A stretch of DNA of 64,000 nt from Aplectana chamaeleonis (GCA_029168955.1 JAPDOI010000039.1:124001-188000); one strand, 5' to 3'; counted from the stretch's first letter, positions 1 to 64,000 are shown. Numbers and translations are program-made. The notes: a model not told the origin generated them from the letters alone.

Positions 1-345
1 TACGGTGTCATCTTGAGAAGGCGGCGGTGAATCCTATACTAGGAGAAGTACCGCCCCCAGTCTGCGAATCCGAGACTCAACTCGGAAGAAGGGCTAGATG
101 CACACTGGCATCGTTGCGCTGCGGTCACTCGTCAGTGCTCATGTCCTACGTCAGCAAAATCGACAGCAGCAAATCTGATGTCTGTCCGGACTGCGGTACT
201 ATCGGCCATGATACAGCACATTTATTTCGCTGTCCGGCGAGACCTACCACGCTGACCATAATGGATCTATGGACGAATCCACTACTGGTCGCCCAGTTTC
301 TTCACCTATGACAAAACCCTCGATGTGGCTGCAAAGAAGAAGAAG
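1..345 (+). mobile_element. Family A LINE, 3' end (copy A1)
   Basis: A non-LTR retrotransposon 3' end cut by the window edge. The reading frame contains the conserved LASLRCGHSSVLMSY block, a CX2CX4HX3HX3C knuckle (CPDCGTIGHDTAHLFRCP) and the terminal MDLWTNPLLVAQFL, followed about 30 nt later by the GCAAAGAAGAAGAAG tail. An RTE end is joined directly to the tail. Confidence 0.85.
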
Positions 346-1030
346 AAGGAGTTCAAGTACCTAGGATCGGTGTTGCAAGAGCGAAAGGTAGTGGCTACAT
401 CGGAGATACATTGCAGGATCGGGCAGGCGTCGGCTGCTTTCTCTTCGCTGAAATGGTGTTTATGGAAGAAGGGTAATGTGTCAATCAAGACAAAGATCTG
501 GATGTTACGCGCGCTCATAGTGCCAATCCTACTGTACGGGTCAGAGTCGTGGACGTTGCTGAAGTCGGACCACAGCAGGCTGGAGGTCTTCCAAACGCGG
601 TGTTTGCGGCAAATCCTCGGGATAACTTTAAGATATCGAATACGGAACGACGTCATCCGAGACACTTGCGACCATCAGCCCATGATCGAAGAACAAATTC
701 GAACGAGAAGGCTGCGCTGGTTCGGACACGTATGCAGAATGGAAACAAACGGAGTTCCGCGCAGATCGTTATGGAGAGAGCGCCCTGCACTGTGGAAGGT
801 TGATAGAGCAGCCCCGAAAAAGACGTGGTTGAAGCAAGTCGAGGCGGATCTGAAGTCCCAACGGTGCAGTGCCCTTAATGCTAGATTAATTGCTGCGGAC
901 CGTACTGAATTAAAGCGTATCGTTCAGGCCACAAGAGCTCCTATGACACCTACAGCAGTGTAGTGGTTGAGAGGTCTTCCTGCTCCGCCAGCCGCCAGCT
1001 AACGGGATGAGTGAGTGAGTGAGTGAGTAG
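346..1030 (+). mobile_element. RTE-type LINE, 5'-truncated 3' end
   Basis: An open frame from about 346 to 960 starts inside the RT with EFKYLGSVLQ and contains LLYGSESWTLLKSDHSRLEV and RCLRQILGI, which I associate with the C-terminal part of RTE-clade polyproteins. It ends at TAG about 961-963, followed by a short 3' UTR and a (TGAG)n tail at about 1005-1027; simple tandem tails are typical of RTE. It is abutted to the (GAA)n tail of copy A1. Confidence 0.75.
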
Positions 1031-1375
1031 GATAAGGAGTGAATTATATCTACATGAAAAAGTTGTGATAATAATTTTTTAAGAAAATTGTCACATAATT
1101 GTCGAAAACTTAATTAGAGGGGGCGTAAAAATTTTGAACATTTTTCGAAAATTTTGGAGTGTTTTGCAATGAGCAAGGAGTCGAGCTTCTCTACGGTCCT
1201 TGGACGCGCTAAATTATTTTTATGTACGTGGGAAAACAAACGTATAGAAAACAGTTAATATTCTTCGAAGGATTTTGACTTTCGAGAGAGAGGGGGAGAG
1301 AAGAGAAAGAGAAAGCCATAAGGTCACCCAACGTTTCGTCCCTCGCTTTTCGTTGACACAGGTGTAGTCTGACAT
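1031..1375. other. Upstream flank of exon 1, no feature
   Basis: AT-rich sequence with a GA-rich run at 1282-1310. I see no TATA or initiator that I would defend, only the possible spliced-leader acceptor near 1363. Confidence 0.4.
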
Positions 1376-53681
<52,306 letters not shown>

Positions 53682-55656
53682 TCGCTGATCAGTGCACTTT
53701 CCTCGCTCGCGAATTTGCTCATTCTCTAAGTGATCTCAGTATGTTGACCGAGAAATCTTCCATAATTTCGAGATTATTTATGATTGCCGACACAGCAACT
53801 CAGAACATTATTGTTGAAACTCCTCAAAGGCGTTGCATGCATTCTTAAAAGCCTTTCCATTTTCTTCTCTATCAAGAGCAGGCCTGACTTCAAGGGCCCT
53901 CTCCAGTACTTTTTTTCTCCGTAGAAAGTTCAGATTAGGTATGGTACAAGGATACTGGTCATTGAACCGTACAGTGAAATTTCGCATGAATTACGTCTTT
54001 CCCATACCATTGCATAACTGAGGTAGCAGTTCGAAAGCTGTCAAACAGACGTAAGTCAACGTGTTCAGCGCCCTAAATTACACTCCTAGGCAAGATTTCA
54101 GTCTAATTTGAGACGCTGACGAGAGGTTGAAAAACTGTCGTCTGGACTTGGACGTTCGGAGGGGCGAAAAAATAATTTTTTCCTGAATCTGGCTGCTGTA
54201 GTGTTTAATTTGAAGAAGACCATTAGAAAAGGTATCGGCCGAGTCCCAGGTCGATTCGACCATTTTGAGTCGATTACGGCCTATGTCACGGCCACATGTG
54301 AGACGGTGTGATTCGGGCCTCAAAAAGAGGCTCCCGTCACACCGCGCGATTTTTGCGATAAATGCCCCTAGATCAGTTTTTTAGGCCTAATCAGGTCGGA
54401 TAGTGAGTAAACTACTTGGGTAGTCCTTCCAGCAGCCCAGCAGTCGACGATGAGTATCTCATTCGAGGCGCTGAAAATCGGAAAACCGCTGTCTGGACTT
54501 AGACGTCCGGAGGGGGGGGGGGAAATATTGTTCCTGTATTGGGCTGCTGTAGTGTTTATTTTGAATAGGACCATTAAAAAAGTTGTCGGCCGTGTCCCAG
54601 GTCGATCCGACCATTTTGAGCCGACATCGAATGGTGCGACTTGACCTACAACGTCCGTTTTCGCTGAAAAGTCGTTTGAACGTATGTTCAGAAGAGGTTT
54701 CACTCAAATTGGTTCTCACAAAGGGTTAAAGTCACGACCTTGATGGAAGGAGGGGGGCCGCATCGATTTTAAAGCTGGAGGGGGGGGGGTGGCGCACCTC
54801 TCACGGACCGATCACACCGCTACGCCTTACCCTGCTCGAAAACTGCCAAAGCTTTGTAAATATTTCACCCACTCACGACCGAACTAATTCTATAGAGCCG
54901 ATGCAAAAATGATTTTCTCATTTGTTTGAGCCATTTTAGCAATGTGTCAGCATTCGAAAGTCAACTTCCTTTTCTATATAAATCCTCTTATTAATCTTAT
55001 TATTCACCGACTTACGGGATTTCTTCAAATTAGCAAAGTTCGCAACTTCTCAAAAACAGCAATCCGAGGCTTCATGTTAATGTGATGACTTTGAATCATC
55101 AAGTTTGATAGCTGAGGATCACAAGTATTTCTCTAACAAACAATATTTATCTCTCAAATCATCGAAGTTTTAAACAATTAAAGTTCGATGTTTAAAAGAT
55201 AAATTGGCAATTTTCAAAATTATTGTGGATTAGGAAATTACTGGCAGCGCTCAACTACGGGGTTCGGTGCCTGAAAGTCATCGCTTATAGAATAGATTAC
55301 CAAATTCGTGATTGTTGAAAAGTGCAAAATTTGGTTAGTTCCTTGAAATAAATCTTGGGAGTTTATGTTGGTGCTAGTTCACGAAGAGGTGAAACGTTCC
55401 TTAAGACCAAAGACGATGGCAGACTAAACACCTAAATATGTGGTAGGCGAGTATAGAAGGATAAATGATTACAGTACTGCGGCACTTTCCAGTCGGGGTT
55501 CGGTGGTTCATCCATAGTTTTCCCTTCATATTCAACGTAGTAAATCTTTTGAATAGGCTTATTCGTCATGGTTTCGATACGGACAATTTGGGAGAGTAAT
55601 CGCCGCCATCTTTTGTTTGTCATGGTTTCGTATGTGTGTAACCTTTTCAAGTTATA
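53682..55656. repeat. Sequence after exon 18, with a 180-bp direct repeat
   Basis: 54106-54290 and 54458-54640 are direct copies (CTGTCTGGACTTAGACGTCC, GGCTGCTGTAGTGTTTATTT, CCAGGTCGATCCGACCATTT) about 75-80% alike, separated by about 170 bp. A G-run lies at 54512-54521 and 54780-54789. The rest is AT-rich without a convincing gene. Confidence 0.6.
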
Positions 55657-56647
55657 CAGTAGCGATCATAAATCTATTGACATGGCCTTTTCGCGAATAA
55701 TGTTTTAATACACATCTTAGCTTGGCCTTAGAGAAACTTGATGAAGCTTTCGTATGTTATGGGGCATCACAACTCTTGCTATACACATATAGCCTAGCTC
55801 CCTCATTCCAAGCCGGCCGAAGTGATGCTTATCTGGCTTATCATGTCGAAATCTCCCTATCACTGTTATATTTTGCCATGACCGACCGCTCCGCGGCTTG
55901 CTCCCCCGGACTCATCCGAGCAAGCTAGGCTTTACACAAGATTAGGTTCTGAGGGTGCGTTTTTAAATATGGAATTTTTTAATGATTTCGTGGTAAAATT
56001 CAAAACTAGGACTATTGCCTCAAAACACGGCTGTCACAATTCCAAACCCGTAGCAGTTATGCGCCATTCGAAACTCTTCGGAACCCTTATAACCTTGTAA
56101 GAAATTTATCCCTATCGAAATTTTTGTGAATATAATTTGAAATGAAATCAGGGGATATTGCACCTATTAAGTATCTCTCGTAGACCTTATCGAAAAAGAG
56201 TGAAATTTGTGTACCAGTTGTACTCTGTCAAAGCTTATAAAGCATATTTTCGAATGGTTCTGGGGCGAATAATTGTATAGGGGTGGCTTTCCAAAAATTA
56301 ACTCCAACCTGTTCAATTTTCGGTCTTCAGAAAAAATCTTATAGACTTCCTTAGGGTTATACAACGGTTCAGAAGATCTTCAAATAGTTAATAACTGCTA
56401 CGGGTTTGGAATTGTAATAGTCATGTTTCGTGGGAGTAGCTCTGATTTTGAATATTACCACAGAATGGTGAATCAGTTCCATGTTCAGAAACTGCACCGT
56501 CGAAATCTAATCTTGTGAATGTGTAAAGCAACAGCTGTGACGCCCCATAACATACTAAAGTTTCAAGTTTCGCTAAGGCCTAGCCAAGATATGTATAAAA
56601 ACATTTTTCGCGAAAAGACCGTGCCAATAGGTTTATGACCGCCACTG
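55657..56647. mobile_element. 1-kb foldback, Tc1/mariner-like ends
   Basis: Left end TA-CAGTAGCGATCATAAATCT, right end inverted CAGTGGCGGTCATAAACCTA next to CA (TA changed). The arms run nearly to the centre (AATTCCAAACCCGTAGCAGT in both), so the whole element is one diverged palindrome without a transposase. Confidence 0.75.
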
Positions 56648-57306
56648 CATGTCTCCTGTACTCGTCTCGTATTGGTTGTATGTAGAGTTCACGTAGTCTG
56701 ATGAATGGATGTGGCTGCGACGGTCGAAACCCCATTGGCCTGTGATGCCGCCAACACCGCACGGCCAGCCGACTGGTCCATGCGTCAGCCTAAATCGAAT
56801 CCGGAAACCATATGTGGGTGGCGGGTCCGCCTCTTGGTGTTGAAACGCCTAGAGCTGGATACCTGTATCTCTAGTGTTGTGCCTACCCTTACTGGCACAA
56901 ACAGGGTACTTTTATGCCACCCAAGTGGACGGTACGCTATTGTACCTGTGAGCACCGCGTGAGGGCAGTAGCAAAATAGAAGAAAAAATGGGTACTCGAA
57001 TGCTATATCACACAAATTGCTAATATACTTCAGACGAACGAGAACAGTTGCTTCTGTAATTTTTATGATTTTGGCGTCTGTTTTTTTTTTCATGGATTAG
57101 AATTTGGTGGGGTTAGGTGTGCAGGTAAGGTAAAAGTTGAACTTCTGAAGTAGTAATGGTAGTGGAGCGTTGCCATACCAGTATAGCATTCAACAGCAGA
57201 CTCAGCGGAAAACTAGCAACAAAGGTCATCTAGTAACTGAAAAAAACTGTATTCAGCTGATTTTCTATTTCAACCCCGAATTTTTTCGGAAGGGTTCAAA
57301 CATATA
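56648..57306. other. Spacer between two Tc-like elements
   Basis: One open frame (56705-56962) has no recognisable domain. Nothing else seen. Confidence 0.35.
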
Positions 57307-58856
57307 CAGTGCGCCACATAAGTATACGAACACCCCAAGAGTGGGCTGAAGAGATATTGGACCGAGGTTTTAGGTACCTATTGAAAAGAGTCTCTAGGTT
57401 TTACGGTGGAAGACTTCGTTTGAGCAAGAGTTGTCGAATTCGCCTCCAGTAATAGAAAAACGTTCACTTTCAGCGCGCCACATAAGTATACGAACACTTA
57501 GGAAAGAAAGACATAATTTGCGACGGTAGTGTCGAAATTCTCCGTTTCACGTGAAATACTTACAGGAAATGTTAGCTGATAATGATTACCAACATGCCAC
57601 GTGGTTCCCACCTCTCCCTCGAAGAACAGCCCAGATCTGAGCTCTTCGTGATGCCTAACTCGGGATCCGACAAATCTCCAGGCAGATTGGCCGTTCGGCT
57701 GCGTGTGTCTCAGGCTGCATACGCGATCCCGATACATGTGGCTGGCACCCGAAGTCGTCCAGGACGTCCCAGGAAGCTCAGCGCATATGACGAGCGGCAT
57801 ATTGCTCGAAGAGTCTCCAACTCTATGGTGTCGGCCTCCGCAATTCGATCCGAAATGTCGCTGACTGTCTCCACAAAAACCATCCACCGTTCAATTCACC
57901 GGAACGGCAACATAGTGAGATCCATGGTGGAGAAAGCCGCTCGCCTACATAATCACCACAGGACTGCGCGGCTCGAAGTCGCACGATCAAACCTGAGTAC
58001 GAATTGGTATACGGTAAGTTCTTTGCAAGGCCCAGCCTTTCGAGCGCTGCTTACGAATACATATTGCTGGTAATCTTCTCCGACATGAAGAAAAGCAATT
58101 TGGACGGACCTGACGGGATGATGAGTTACTAGAGGGATTTGAAAATGGAGCCGTCCTGCTCCAGCCGCCGGAACTCTGTAGGTGCAGGCCTCATGGTGTG
58201 GACAGCTTTCATCAGCAGTGGTGAGGTCGGTATTGAAATCGTTTCGAGCCGGGTGAACTCAGAAGAATACCAAGGAACGTTGACCTCCCATCTGCCTTTC
58301 CTGTGAGCTCGACGACGTGAAGGATCCCGTTATGCCCGGTAAAACGCCACGACCGACGTGGACCGATCTTCTCTGGAATGGTTCTGGAGTAATAATGTCG
58401 ACCTTTTGGCCGTCAGCCCCGGACCTGTGGAAGATTATTGTGCGTAAGATTTACAAGGATGGAAAGCAATACGACAACGTCAGTGCTCACAATAAAGCCA
58501 TCCTGGACGCATGGAGCGACATTGACAAGAACGCTCTCAAGCGGCTCAGCGACAGCCTCCCAGACAGATTTTTTGAACTTATTACAGCTAGCGGTGCTGC
58601 CGCTTCGTACTGAAACTGTTTTGTTTCAGTGTTCTAGTGATTGATGAATTTTAATATTTCCAAAGTGTTCTTATACTTAAGTGGCCTACAAAAATCAAAC
58701 TCTTCTCTATAAACCAGGGTCAAGCAGAGAAGCTGTGACCACACGATGTATTTCATGGTTCTTGGCCACATATAAACGTGTTCCGACATCTAAAACCTCG
58801 ATCCAATAGCTGTTTGGCTCATTTCCGAGGTGTTCGTGTACTTATGTGGCGCACTG
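57307..58856 (+). mobile_element. Second Tc3-like transposon with IR/DR ends, decayed
   Basis: TA duplication; outer ends CAGTGCGCCACATAAGTATA and the inverted copy at 58828-58856; inner copies of CGCCACATAAGTATACGAAC at 57471-57498 and, more diverged and inverted, 58663-58686. Same two-site plan as the element at 33402-34995, but with a different recognition sequence. Confidence 0.88.
57594..58613 (+). pseudogene. Tc3A-like transposase remnant
   Basis: Starts MPRGSHLSLEEQ like Tc3A, with RSRPGRPRKLSAYDERHIAR, and an intron at the usual place (donor GTAAGT at 58014) whose acceptor is now CTG. After it come KKSNLDGPDG, a TAG at 58130-58132 where Trp is expected, SEEYQGTL, then a damaged stretch near 58300-58420 where the second Asp and the NPIENLW block should be. 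The end is intact: IIVRKIYKDGKQYDN to FELITASGAAASY and TGA. Confidence 0.8.
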
Positions 58857-58858
58857 TA

Positions 58859-59730
58859 GCCTAGCCTCCAGGGAGTAAGCCGGGCGGGCGACCCCGCGGC
58901 GCGCTTGAAGCAGATCACAAGTGAGTTTTCCTTGTCTCGTCGATGACTTTTCCGTTGATGTTTGGAATTCCCATAATTCAGTCCGATAGGCTATAAAATA
59001 TCAAAAGAAAACTAGAGAGTCGTCGGCGAAACTAGAAAATCCGGGGAGCGGTTATTGCTCATCTGAGCGTTCTGCGTCGCGGTAGGTGAGCGTCGTGCGC
59101 GGCGGAAAGGGCGACGACGCGACATCCTAGAATTTAAAGGCGGTGTTTACGATAAATTTCACTTTCAAGATGTTCACGGTTTACGGAAGGTCTGGTGCCC
59201 TATATAGCAAGGCAGGCATAAAAATGACGCGAAAGTCGCGTTTTTTTAGCCAAAATAGGCCCTCGCTTGTTTACACTGATTTTTGAGCGTGGAGGAATTG
59301 AACGCTAGAAGGATGATACCCATCAGTGCATGAAGCGATCAGCTCACTTATCAGCACTTCCTTCACTTGATCATTCCTGTAATCTGAGTCGTCTGAGGGA
59401 TTGCCTCTGTGCACACCCCTCATTACAGAATTTCGGTTCGGAGGATATCTTAAAACCCGGCACTTTCACAAAAGATAGAGCCGTGAAGGTTCTGTACACT
59501 ATCCGAATTTCAGACAAATCCGTGTTGTGGGTATCGAGATATTAAAAAATTTGCGAATTTTAAAATGTGTGTGTGTGTGTGAGGATGTCTGAAGGAATTT
59601 AGTGATAAGAAGCTCGGTCGGTCTTTTTATAGAAATGGAGTGATAACGTGATATGAATTGGTGTCAAGAGAATAGGTGCTTCACGTTCATCGGAAACCGC
59701 ATGGCTCTTGTGCGGAACACTAATTTAACA
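58859..59730. other. No gene seen
   Basis: Contains GCGCG-rich patches near 58890-59130 and a (TG)n run near 59568-59580. No coding or element boundary is supported. Confidence 0.35.
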
Positions 59731-59733
59731 GCG

Positions 59734-62091
59734 CCAAGCGCTGGAAAAAAGTGGGCGGAGCCCAACAAAGAGTGCGCAGAGCGCGGAAAAACGTGGGCGG
59801 GATCCATTTAGGAGTGCACATAGCGCCGGGAAAGGTGGGCGGGATTCAACTAGGAGTGCACAGAACGCTGGAAAATTTGGATAGGAACCAACTGGGAGTG
59901 CACATAGCGCCGGAAAAGGTGGGCGGGATTCAACTAGGAGTCACAAGACGCCGGGAAATTTGGATATGACCCAACTGGGAGTGCACATAGCGCCGGAAAA
60001 GGTGGGCGGGATTCAACTAGGGGTGCACAGGACGCCGAGAAATTTGGATAGGACCCAACTGGGAGTGCACATAGCGCCGGAAAAGGTGGGCGGGATTCAA
60101 CTAGGAGTGCACAGAACGCCGGGAAATTTGGATAGGAACCAACTGGGAGTGCACATAGCACCGGAAAAGGTGGGCGGGATTCAACTAGGAGTGCACAGAA
60201 CGCCGGGAAATTTGGATATGACCCAACTGGGAGTGCATATAGCGCCGGAAAAGGTGGGCGGGATTTAACTAGGAGTGCACAGAACGCCGAGAAATTTGGA
60301 TAGGACCCAACTGGGAGTGCACATAGCACCGGAAAAGGTGGGCGGGATTCAATTAGGAGTGCACAGAACGCCGGGAAATTTGGATAGGACCCAACTGGGA
60401 GTGCACATAGCGCCGGAAAAGGTGGGCGGGATTTAACTAGGAGTGCACAAAACGCCGAAAAATTTGGATAGGAACCAACCGGGAGTGCACATAGCGCCGG
60501 AAAAGGTGGGTGGGATTTAACTAGGAGTGCACAGAACGCCGGGAAATTTGGATAGGACCCAACTGGGAGTGCACATAGCACCGGAAAAGGTGGGTGGGAT
60601 TTAACTAGGAGTGCACAGAACGCCGGTAAATTTGGATAGGACCCAACTGGGAGTGCACATAGCGCCGGAAAAGGTGGGCGGGATTTAACTAGGAGTGCAC
60701 AGAACGCCGAGAAATTTGGATAGGACCCAACTGGGAGTGCACATAGCACCGGAAAAGGTGGGCGGGATTCAATTAGGAGTGCACAGAACGCCGGGAAATT
60801 TGGATAGGACCCAACTGGGAGTGCACATAGCGCCGGAAAAGGTGGGCGGGATTCAACTAGGAGTGCATAGAGCGCCGGAGAATTTGGATAAGAACCTACT
60901 GGGAGTGCACATAGCGCCGGAATTGGTAGGCGGGATTCAACTAGGAGTGCACAGAACGCCCAAAAATTTGGATAGGAACCTACTGGGAGTGCACATAGCG
61001 CCGGAAAAGGTGGGCGGGATTTAACTAGGAGTGCACTGAACGCCGGGAAATTCGGATAGGACCCAACTGAGAGTGCACATAGCGCCGGAAAAGGTGGGCG
61101 GGATTCAACTAGGAGTGCATAGAACGCCGGAAATTTTGGATAGGAACCAACTGGGAGTGCACATAGCGCCGGAAAAGGTGGGCGGGATTCAACTAGGAGT
61201 GCACAGAACGCCGGGAAATTTGGATAGGACTCAACTGTGAGTGCACATAGCGCCAGAAAAGGTGGGCGGGATTCAACTAGGAGTGCACAGAACGCCGGAA
61301 AATTTGGATAGGAACCAACCGGTAGTGCACACAGCGCCAGAAAAAGTGGGCGGGACCGAACCGGGAGTGCACGGGGCGCCGCTAAGCGTGGGCTGGATCT
61401 AATCCGGAGTGCACACAGCGCTGGAAAACGTGGACGGGATCCAACTGGGAGTGCACGGAGCGCGGCCAAACGTGGACGGGATCTAACCCGGAGTGCACAC
61501 AGCGCTGGAAAACGTGGACGGGATCCAACTGGGAGTGCACGAAGCGCCGAGCAACGTGGGCGGGATCCAACTAGGAGCGCACCCAAGGTCGGGAAAGGTG
61601 GACAGGACCCAACTAGGAGCGCACATAGCGCCGGAAAAGGTGGGCGGGATTCAACTAGGAGTGCACAGAACGCCGGGAAATTTGGATAGGACTCAACTGT
61701 TAGTGCACATAGCGCCAGAAAAGGTGGGCGGGATTCAACTAGGAGTGCACAGAACGCCGGAAAATTTGGATAGGAACCAACCGGTAGTGCATACAGCGCC
61801 AGAAAAAGTGGGCGGGACCGAACCGGGAGTGCACGGGGCCCCGCTAAACGTGGGCTGGATCTAATGCGGAGTGCACACAACGCTGGAAAATGTGGACGGG
61901 ATCCAACTGGGAGTGCACGGAGCGCGGCCAAACGTGGGCGGGATCTAACCCGGAGTGCACACAGCGCTGGAAAACGTGGACGGGATCCAACTGGGAGTGC
62001 ACGAAGCGCCGAGCAACGTGGGCGGGATCCAACTAGGAGCGCACCCAAGGTCGGGAAAGGTGGACAGGACCCAACTAGGAGCGCACATAGC
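59734..62091. repeat. 42-bp satellite with 84-bp and 462-bp higher-order units
   Basis: About 56 monomers of 42 bp, such as CGCCGGGAAATTTGGATAGG..GGGAGTGCACATAG alternating with CGCCGGAAAAGGTGGGCGGG..AGGAGTGCACAGAA, so the working unit is an 84-bp dimer. On the right an 11-monomer (462-bp) block is duplicated: GCACCCAAGGTCGGG occurs at 61579 and 62041. Because 42 is a multiple of three, long frames stay open on both strands by construction. Confidence 0.92.
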
Positions 62092-62329
62092 GTCGGGAAC
62101 AGGGATGTGCGGAATTTTCTGTTTTCTGTTTCTGTTTTCTGCCCATTTTTGGCCATTTTTTCTGTTTTCTGTTTTCTGTAAAATTAGGCAAAAATTGGAC
62201 AGAAAACAGAAAAAAACGTGTACCGCGATTTGCAGCAGGACTGCTTTTTTGGATTTTTCGAAGCTAAGCCGATAGGGTGAGGGTGTACCTCACCCAGGCT
62301 CTCTGCAGTTGTTCTAAGCTAGACACTTT

Positions 62330-62412
62330 TATCTCGCTGTAGTGGTTATCCATTAGGGTGGGAGGAAACGGTGCTCTTCGCTGCACACGGTCGGGTTCGA
62401 TCCTCGCCGAGG
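62330..62412 (+). repeat. tRNA-like segment, possible SINE head
   Basis: CGCTGTAGTGGTTATCC resembles an A box and GGGTTCGATCC (62393-62403) is a good B box, about 45 nt apart. No full cloverleaf can be drawn with confidence. It lies within the hAT-like element. Confidence 0.45.
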
Positions 62413-62914
62413 TGAATTAAAACAACCAACCATCCGGGATCCTTCAATCGGTAACAGATTTATGTAGGAAGTCGGCTGGCCCCCGCAACCCACTAGATAA
62501 GCACGAAGCCCATTCCTCTCAAAAGTTGTGTCGCGTCAGTGCCGGCAAAGTACCGCGATCCTTGATTGTGCCTCGACATCGCGGCGATAGTACCGCAGCA
62601 GCTCCGCGTTAGAACCTCGCCGGCTCGGCGAGGATGCAGCAGCGAACCCGCGTGGAGTACGATGCACTGCCATGTAAGGTAAAACGAAATTGTCGCCGGT
62701 TGAATATACCCAAATTTAAGGTTCATTCCGTATTCCCTTGTGTGCAAAAGCGGCGGTAACCTCTGTCCTTATCATACAAAGGACGAAACGACCGCAGGTG
62801 CGAGTTTTTGTTCTTACAACTAGACCCCCTCTAGTTGTCTTATAATTCCTAAATAACTTCATATCAGACACTTTCCCGAAGCCGCTGCGGCGTAATCGCG
62901 GAGCCGAAACGCTA

Positions 62915-63038
62915 GGCCGGGATCATACTTCGCGCGACCAGCGACGGCGACAGTGCACATTAGGCATATCGATTTTCGGTCGATATGTATTTTAAACATT
63001 GCGTCGCGTCGCTCGTTGCTGGAAGTATGATCCCGGCC
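62915..63038. mobile_element. 124-bp foldback MITE in the hAT-like element
   Basis: GGCCGGGATCATACTTC at the left is repeated inverted at the right end (GAAGTATGATCCCGGCC), and the arms continue with GCGAC-rich words. Confidence 0.75.
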
Positions 63039-63303
63039 ATACTGTCGGGTCCCCGCTATAGCAACTCGGTAGTGCCGCCGCGGCTCCGCGATAGTGCCGC
63101 TTCGGTGCCTGCACGCGTCAAAGCGGCAGTATCGCGGAGCAGCAGCGGCAATTTCTCTCAGAGTCAAGCCTCTACGAATACCCGCTCCCCAGCGTACCCG
63201 CTTTGGTAGAGCGGGGTAATGTTGGCCCAAACTGTACCATGCACGCAAAACTAAATACGTGGTTTAATTCACTGCGACGCAGATTGCACAGAATTCAGTT
63301 AAG

Positions 63304-63465
63304 ATGAAGCGCCAAGAAATTGATGGTGAGCCTATGAGGCAGATGATAATTCTGCCACAGAGGTACGAGAGGCTCTCAACGGTGGAGCGAACGACGCGTC
63401 AGATCATTAATACTTTAACGGCACAAGAGCGCGGTACGGGCGTGACTTTCAGCTCTGAGGAGTAG
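63304..63465 (+). CDS. Small ORF in the hAT-like element, unknown
   Basis: 53 codons from ATG to TAG (MKRQEIDGEPMRQMIILPQR.., ending FSSEE). Charged and without a domain I know. An AG precedes the ATG region, so it could be an exon of captured sequence. Function not assigned. Confidence 0.25.
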   Translation: MKRQEIDGEPMRQMIILPQRYERLSTVERTTRQIINTLTAQERGTGVTFSSEE

Positions 63466-63881
63466 TACAGTGTTCAAACAAGCAGTTATCCCGCAGTGAG
63501 CGTCAAAATATGTACACTCAGAAACGGAAAGCTCGCTTCGACTTCAATACGTACTGCTTGTGCAGGCATATTTATTGAGCTTCTAATAAATAATCGAGCT
63601 TTTATTGCCTGGGAAAAGGAAGGTTTGATGAACATTTGTCACCTCATCGCACTCATAATCTGCAATTCTTGAGCGTCTATACTTTTTGCTCTGGCCAACT
63701 GTAAGGTTTTGCAAATCCAATGAAAGAAGCATAGATCACACAAAAAATGTATAAAAAAAGTTCAATGTTTTGAAAAATTTCGTTTAGTGTACACTGAACA
63801 CGCTTTCTTGATTTGTGAAAATTTTCTGTTTTCTGTTTTCTGTTTCCAAAAATATTTTTTCCGCACATCCCTGGTCGGGAA

Positions 63882-64000
63882 AGGTGGACGGGATCCAACC
63901 CGGAGTGCACACAGCACTAGAAAAATGGCGCGGGACCCAACTGGGAGTGAACAGAGCGTTGGGGAAAGTGTGTGGGACCCAAATGGAAGTGCGCAGAGCG
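63882..64000. repeat. Satellite continues to the window end
   Basis: 42-bp monomers resume directly after the hAT-like element (GGTGGACGGGATCCAACCCG) and run off the window. Confidence 0.9.

Larger units (their letters stand above)
62100..63873. mobile_element. hAT-like element (TTTTCTG type), 1774 bp, in the satellite
   Basis: Ends CAGGGATGTGCGGAA at both sides (inverted) with a perfect 8-bp duplication GTCGGGAA (62092-62099 and 63874-63881). Arrays of TTTTCTG lie next to both ends in the same orientation, with CCATTTTTGG between two blocks at the left. No transposase found; one 53-codon frame lies at 63304-63465. Confidence 0.85.

Noticed and set aside
56705..56962. 85-codon frame as a gene
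   Set aside because: No domain, no splice context and no support from neighbours.
59734..62091. Resemblance to a CRISPR array
   Set aside because: Monomers are directly adjacent with no unique spacers, in a eukaryotic context without cas genes.
59934..62156. 740-codon minus-strand frame with a 28-residue repeat
   Set aside because: It begins inside the hAT-like element and crosses its border into the satellite; the repeat period is a multiple of three, so frames remain open on both strands without selection.

Overview
The window is eukaryotic and most likely from a nematode. Supporting signs are short phase-consistent introns (56-114 nt in the compact part) with TTTCAG-type acceptors, transposases of the Tc3 subfamily first described in Caenorhabditis, nematode-like CR1 elements, and a host gene whose best match in my memory is the dynein/kinetochore adaptor Spindly (SPDL-1). 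The species cannot be named from sequence alone.

One host gene runs along the + strand through most of the window. I placed 18 coding exons between 1376 and 53681. Their splice phases chain without a break into a 713-codon reading frame: an N-terminal coiled coil, a GNSMFAE 'Spindly motif', more coiled coil and a long disordered tail. Exon 1 is at 1.4 kb, exon 2 at 16.3 kb, exons 3-8 at 18.0-20.5 kb, 9-13 at 30.8-32.7 kb, 14-16 at 39.0-40.7 kb, 17 at 50.8 kb and 18 (weak) at 53.6 kb. The introns of up to about 15 kb are packed with transposable elements.

Four groups of endonuclease-type non-LTR retrotransposons dominate. Families A (many copies, both strands), B (one copy, 1.7-4.9 kb) and D (one full copy split over 43.7-50.1 kb plus a fragment) have an N-terminal PHD-like finger, AP endonuclease and RT; A and D end in (GAA)n-type tails and a CCHH/C knuckle. 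The fourth group is CR1 (35.1-38.7 kb and a fragment at 26.4-27.5 kb). An RTE end lies at 0.35-1.0 kb. Families A and D begin with what reads as an HDV-like self-cleaving ribozyme whose first base is exactly the first base of the element, as target-site duplications (TSDs) show. A, B and D all carry a 2A-like NPGP peptide after a hydrophobic stretch. In family A the first AUG is out of frame with that peptide, and a canonical -1 slippery heptamer lies between the two.

Insertions are deeply nested: A into A (9.0-16.0 kb), A into D (43.7-50.1 kb), and D, hAT, CR1 and a MITE into one A copy (21.7-29.9 kb). DNA elements include two Tc3-like elements with IR/DR ends (33.4-35.0 and 57.3-58.9 kb), two hAT-type elements with 8-bp TSDs and heptamer arrays, and many foldback/MITE elements, one of which carries a tRNA-like Pol III segment. 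The right end (59.7-64.0 kb) is a 42/84-bp satellite with a hAT insertion. No bacterial-type operons, CRISPR arrays or viral genes were seen.
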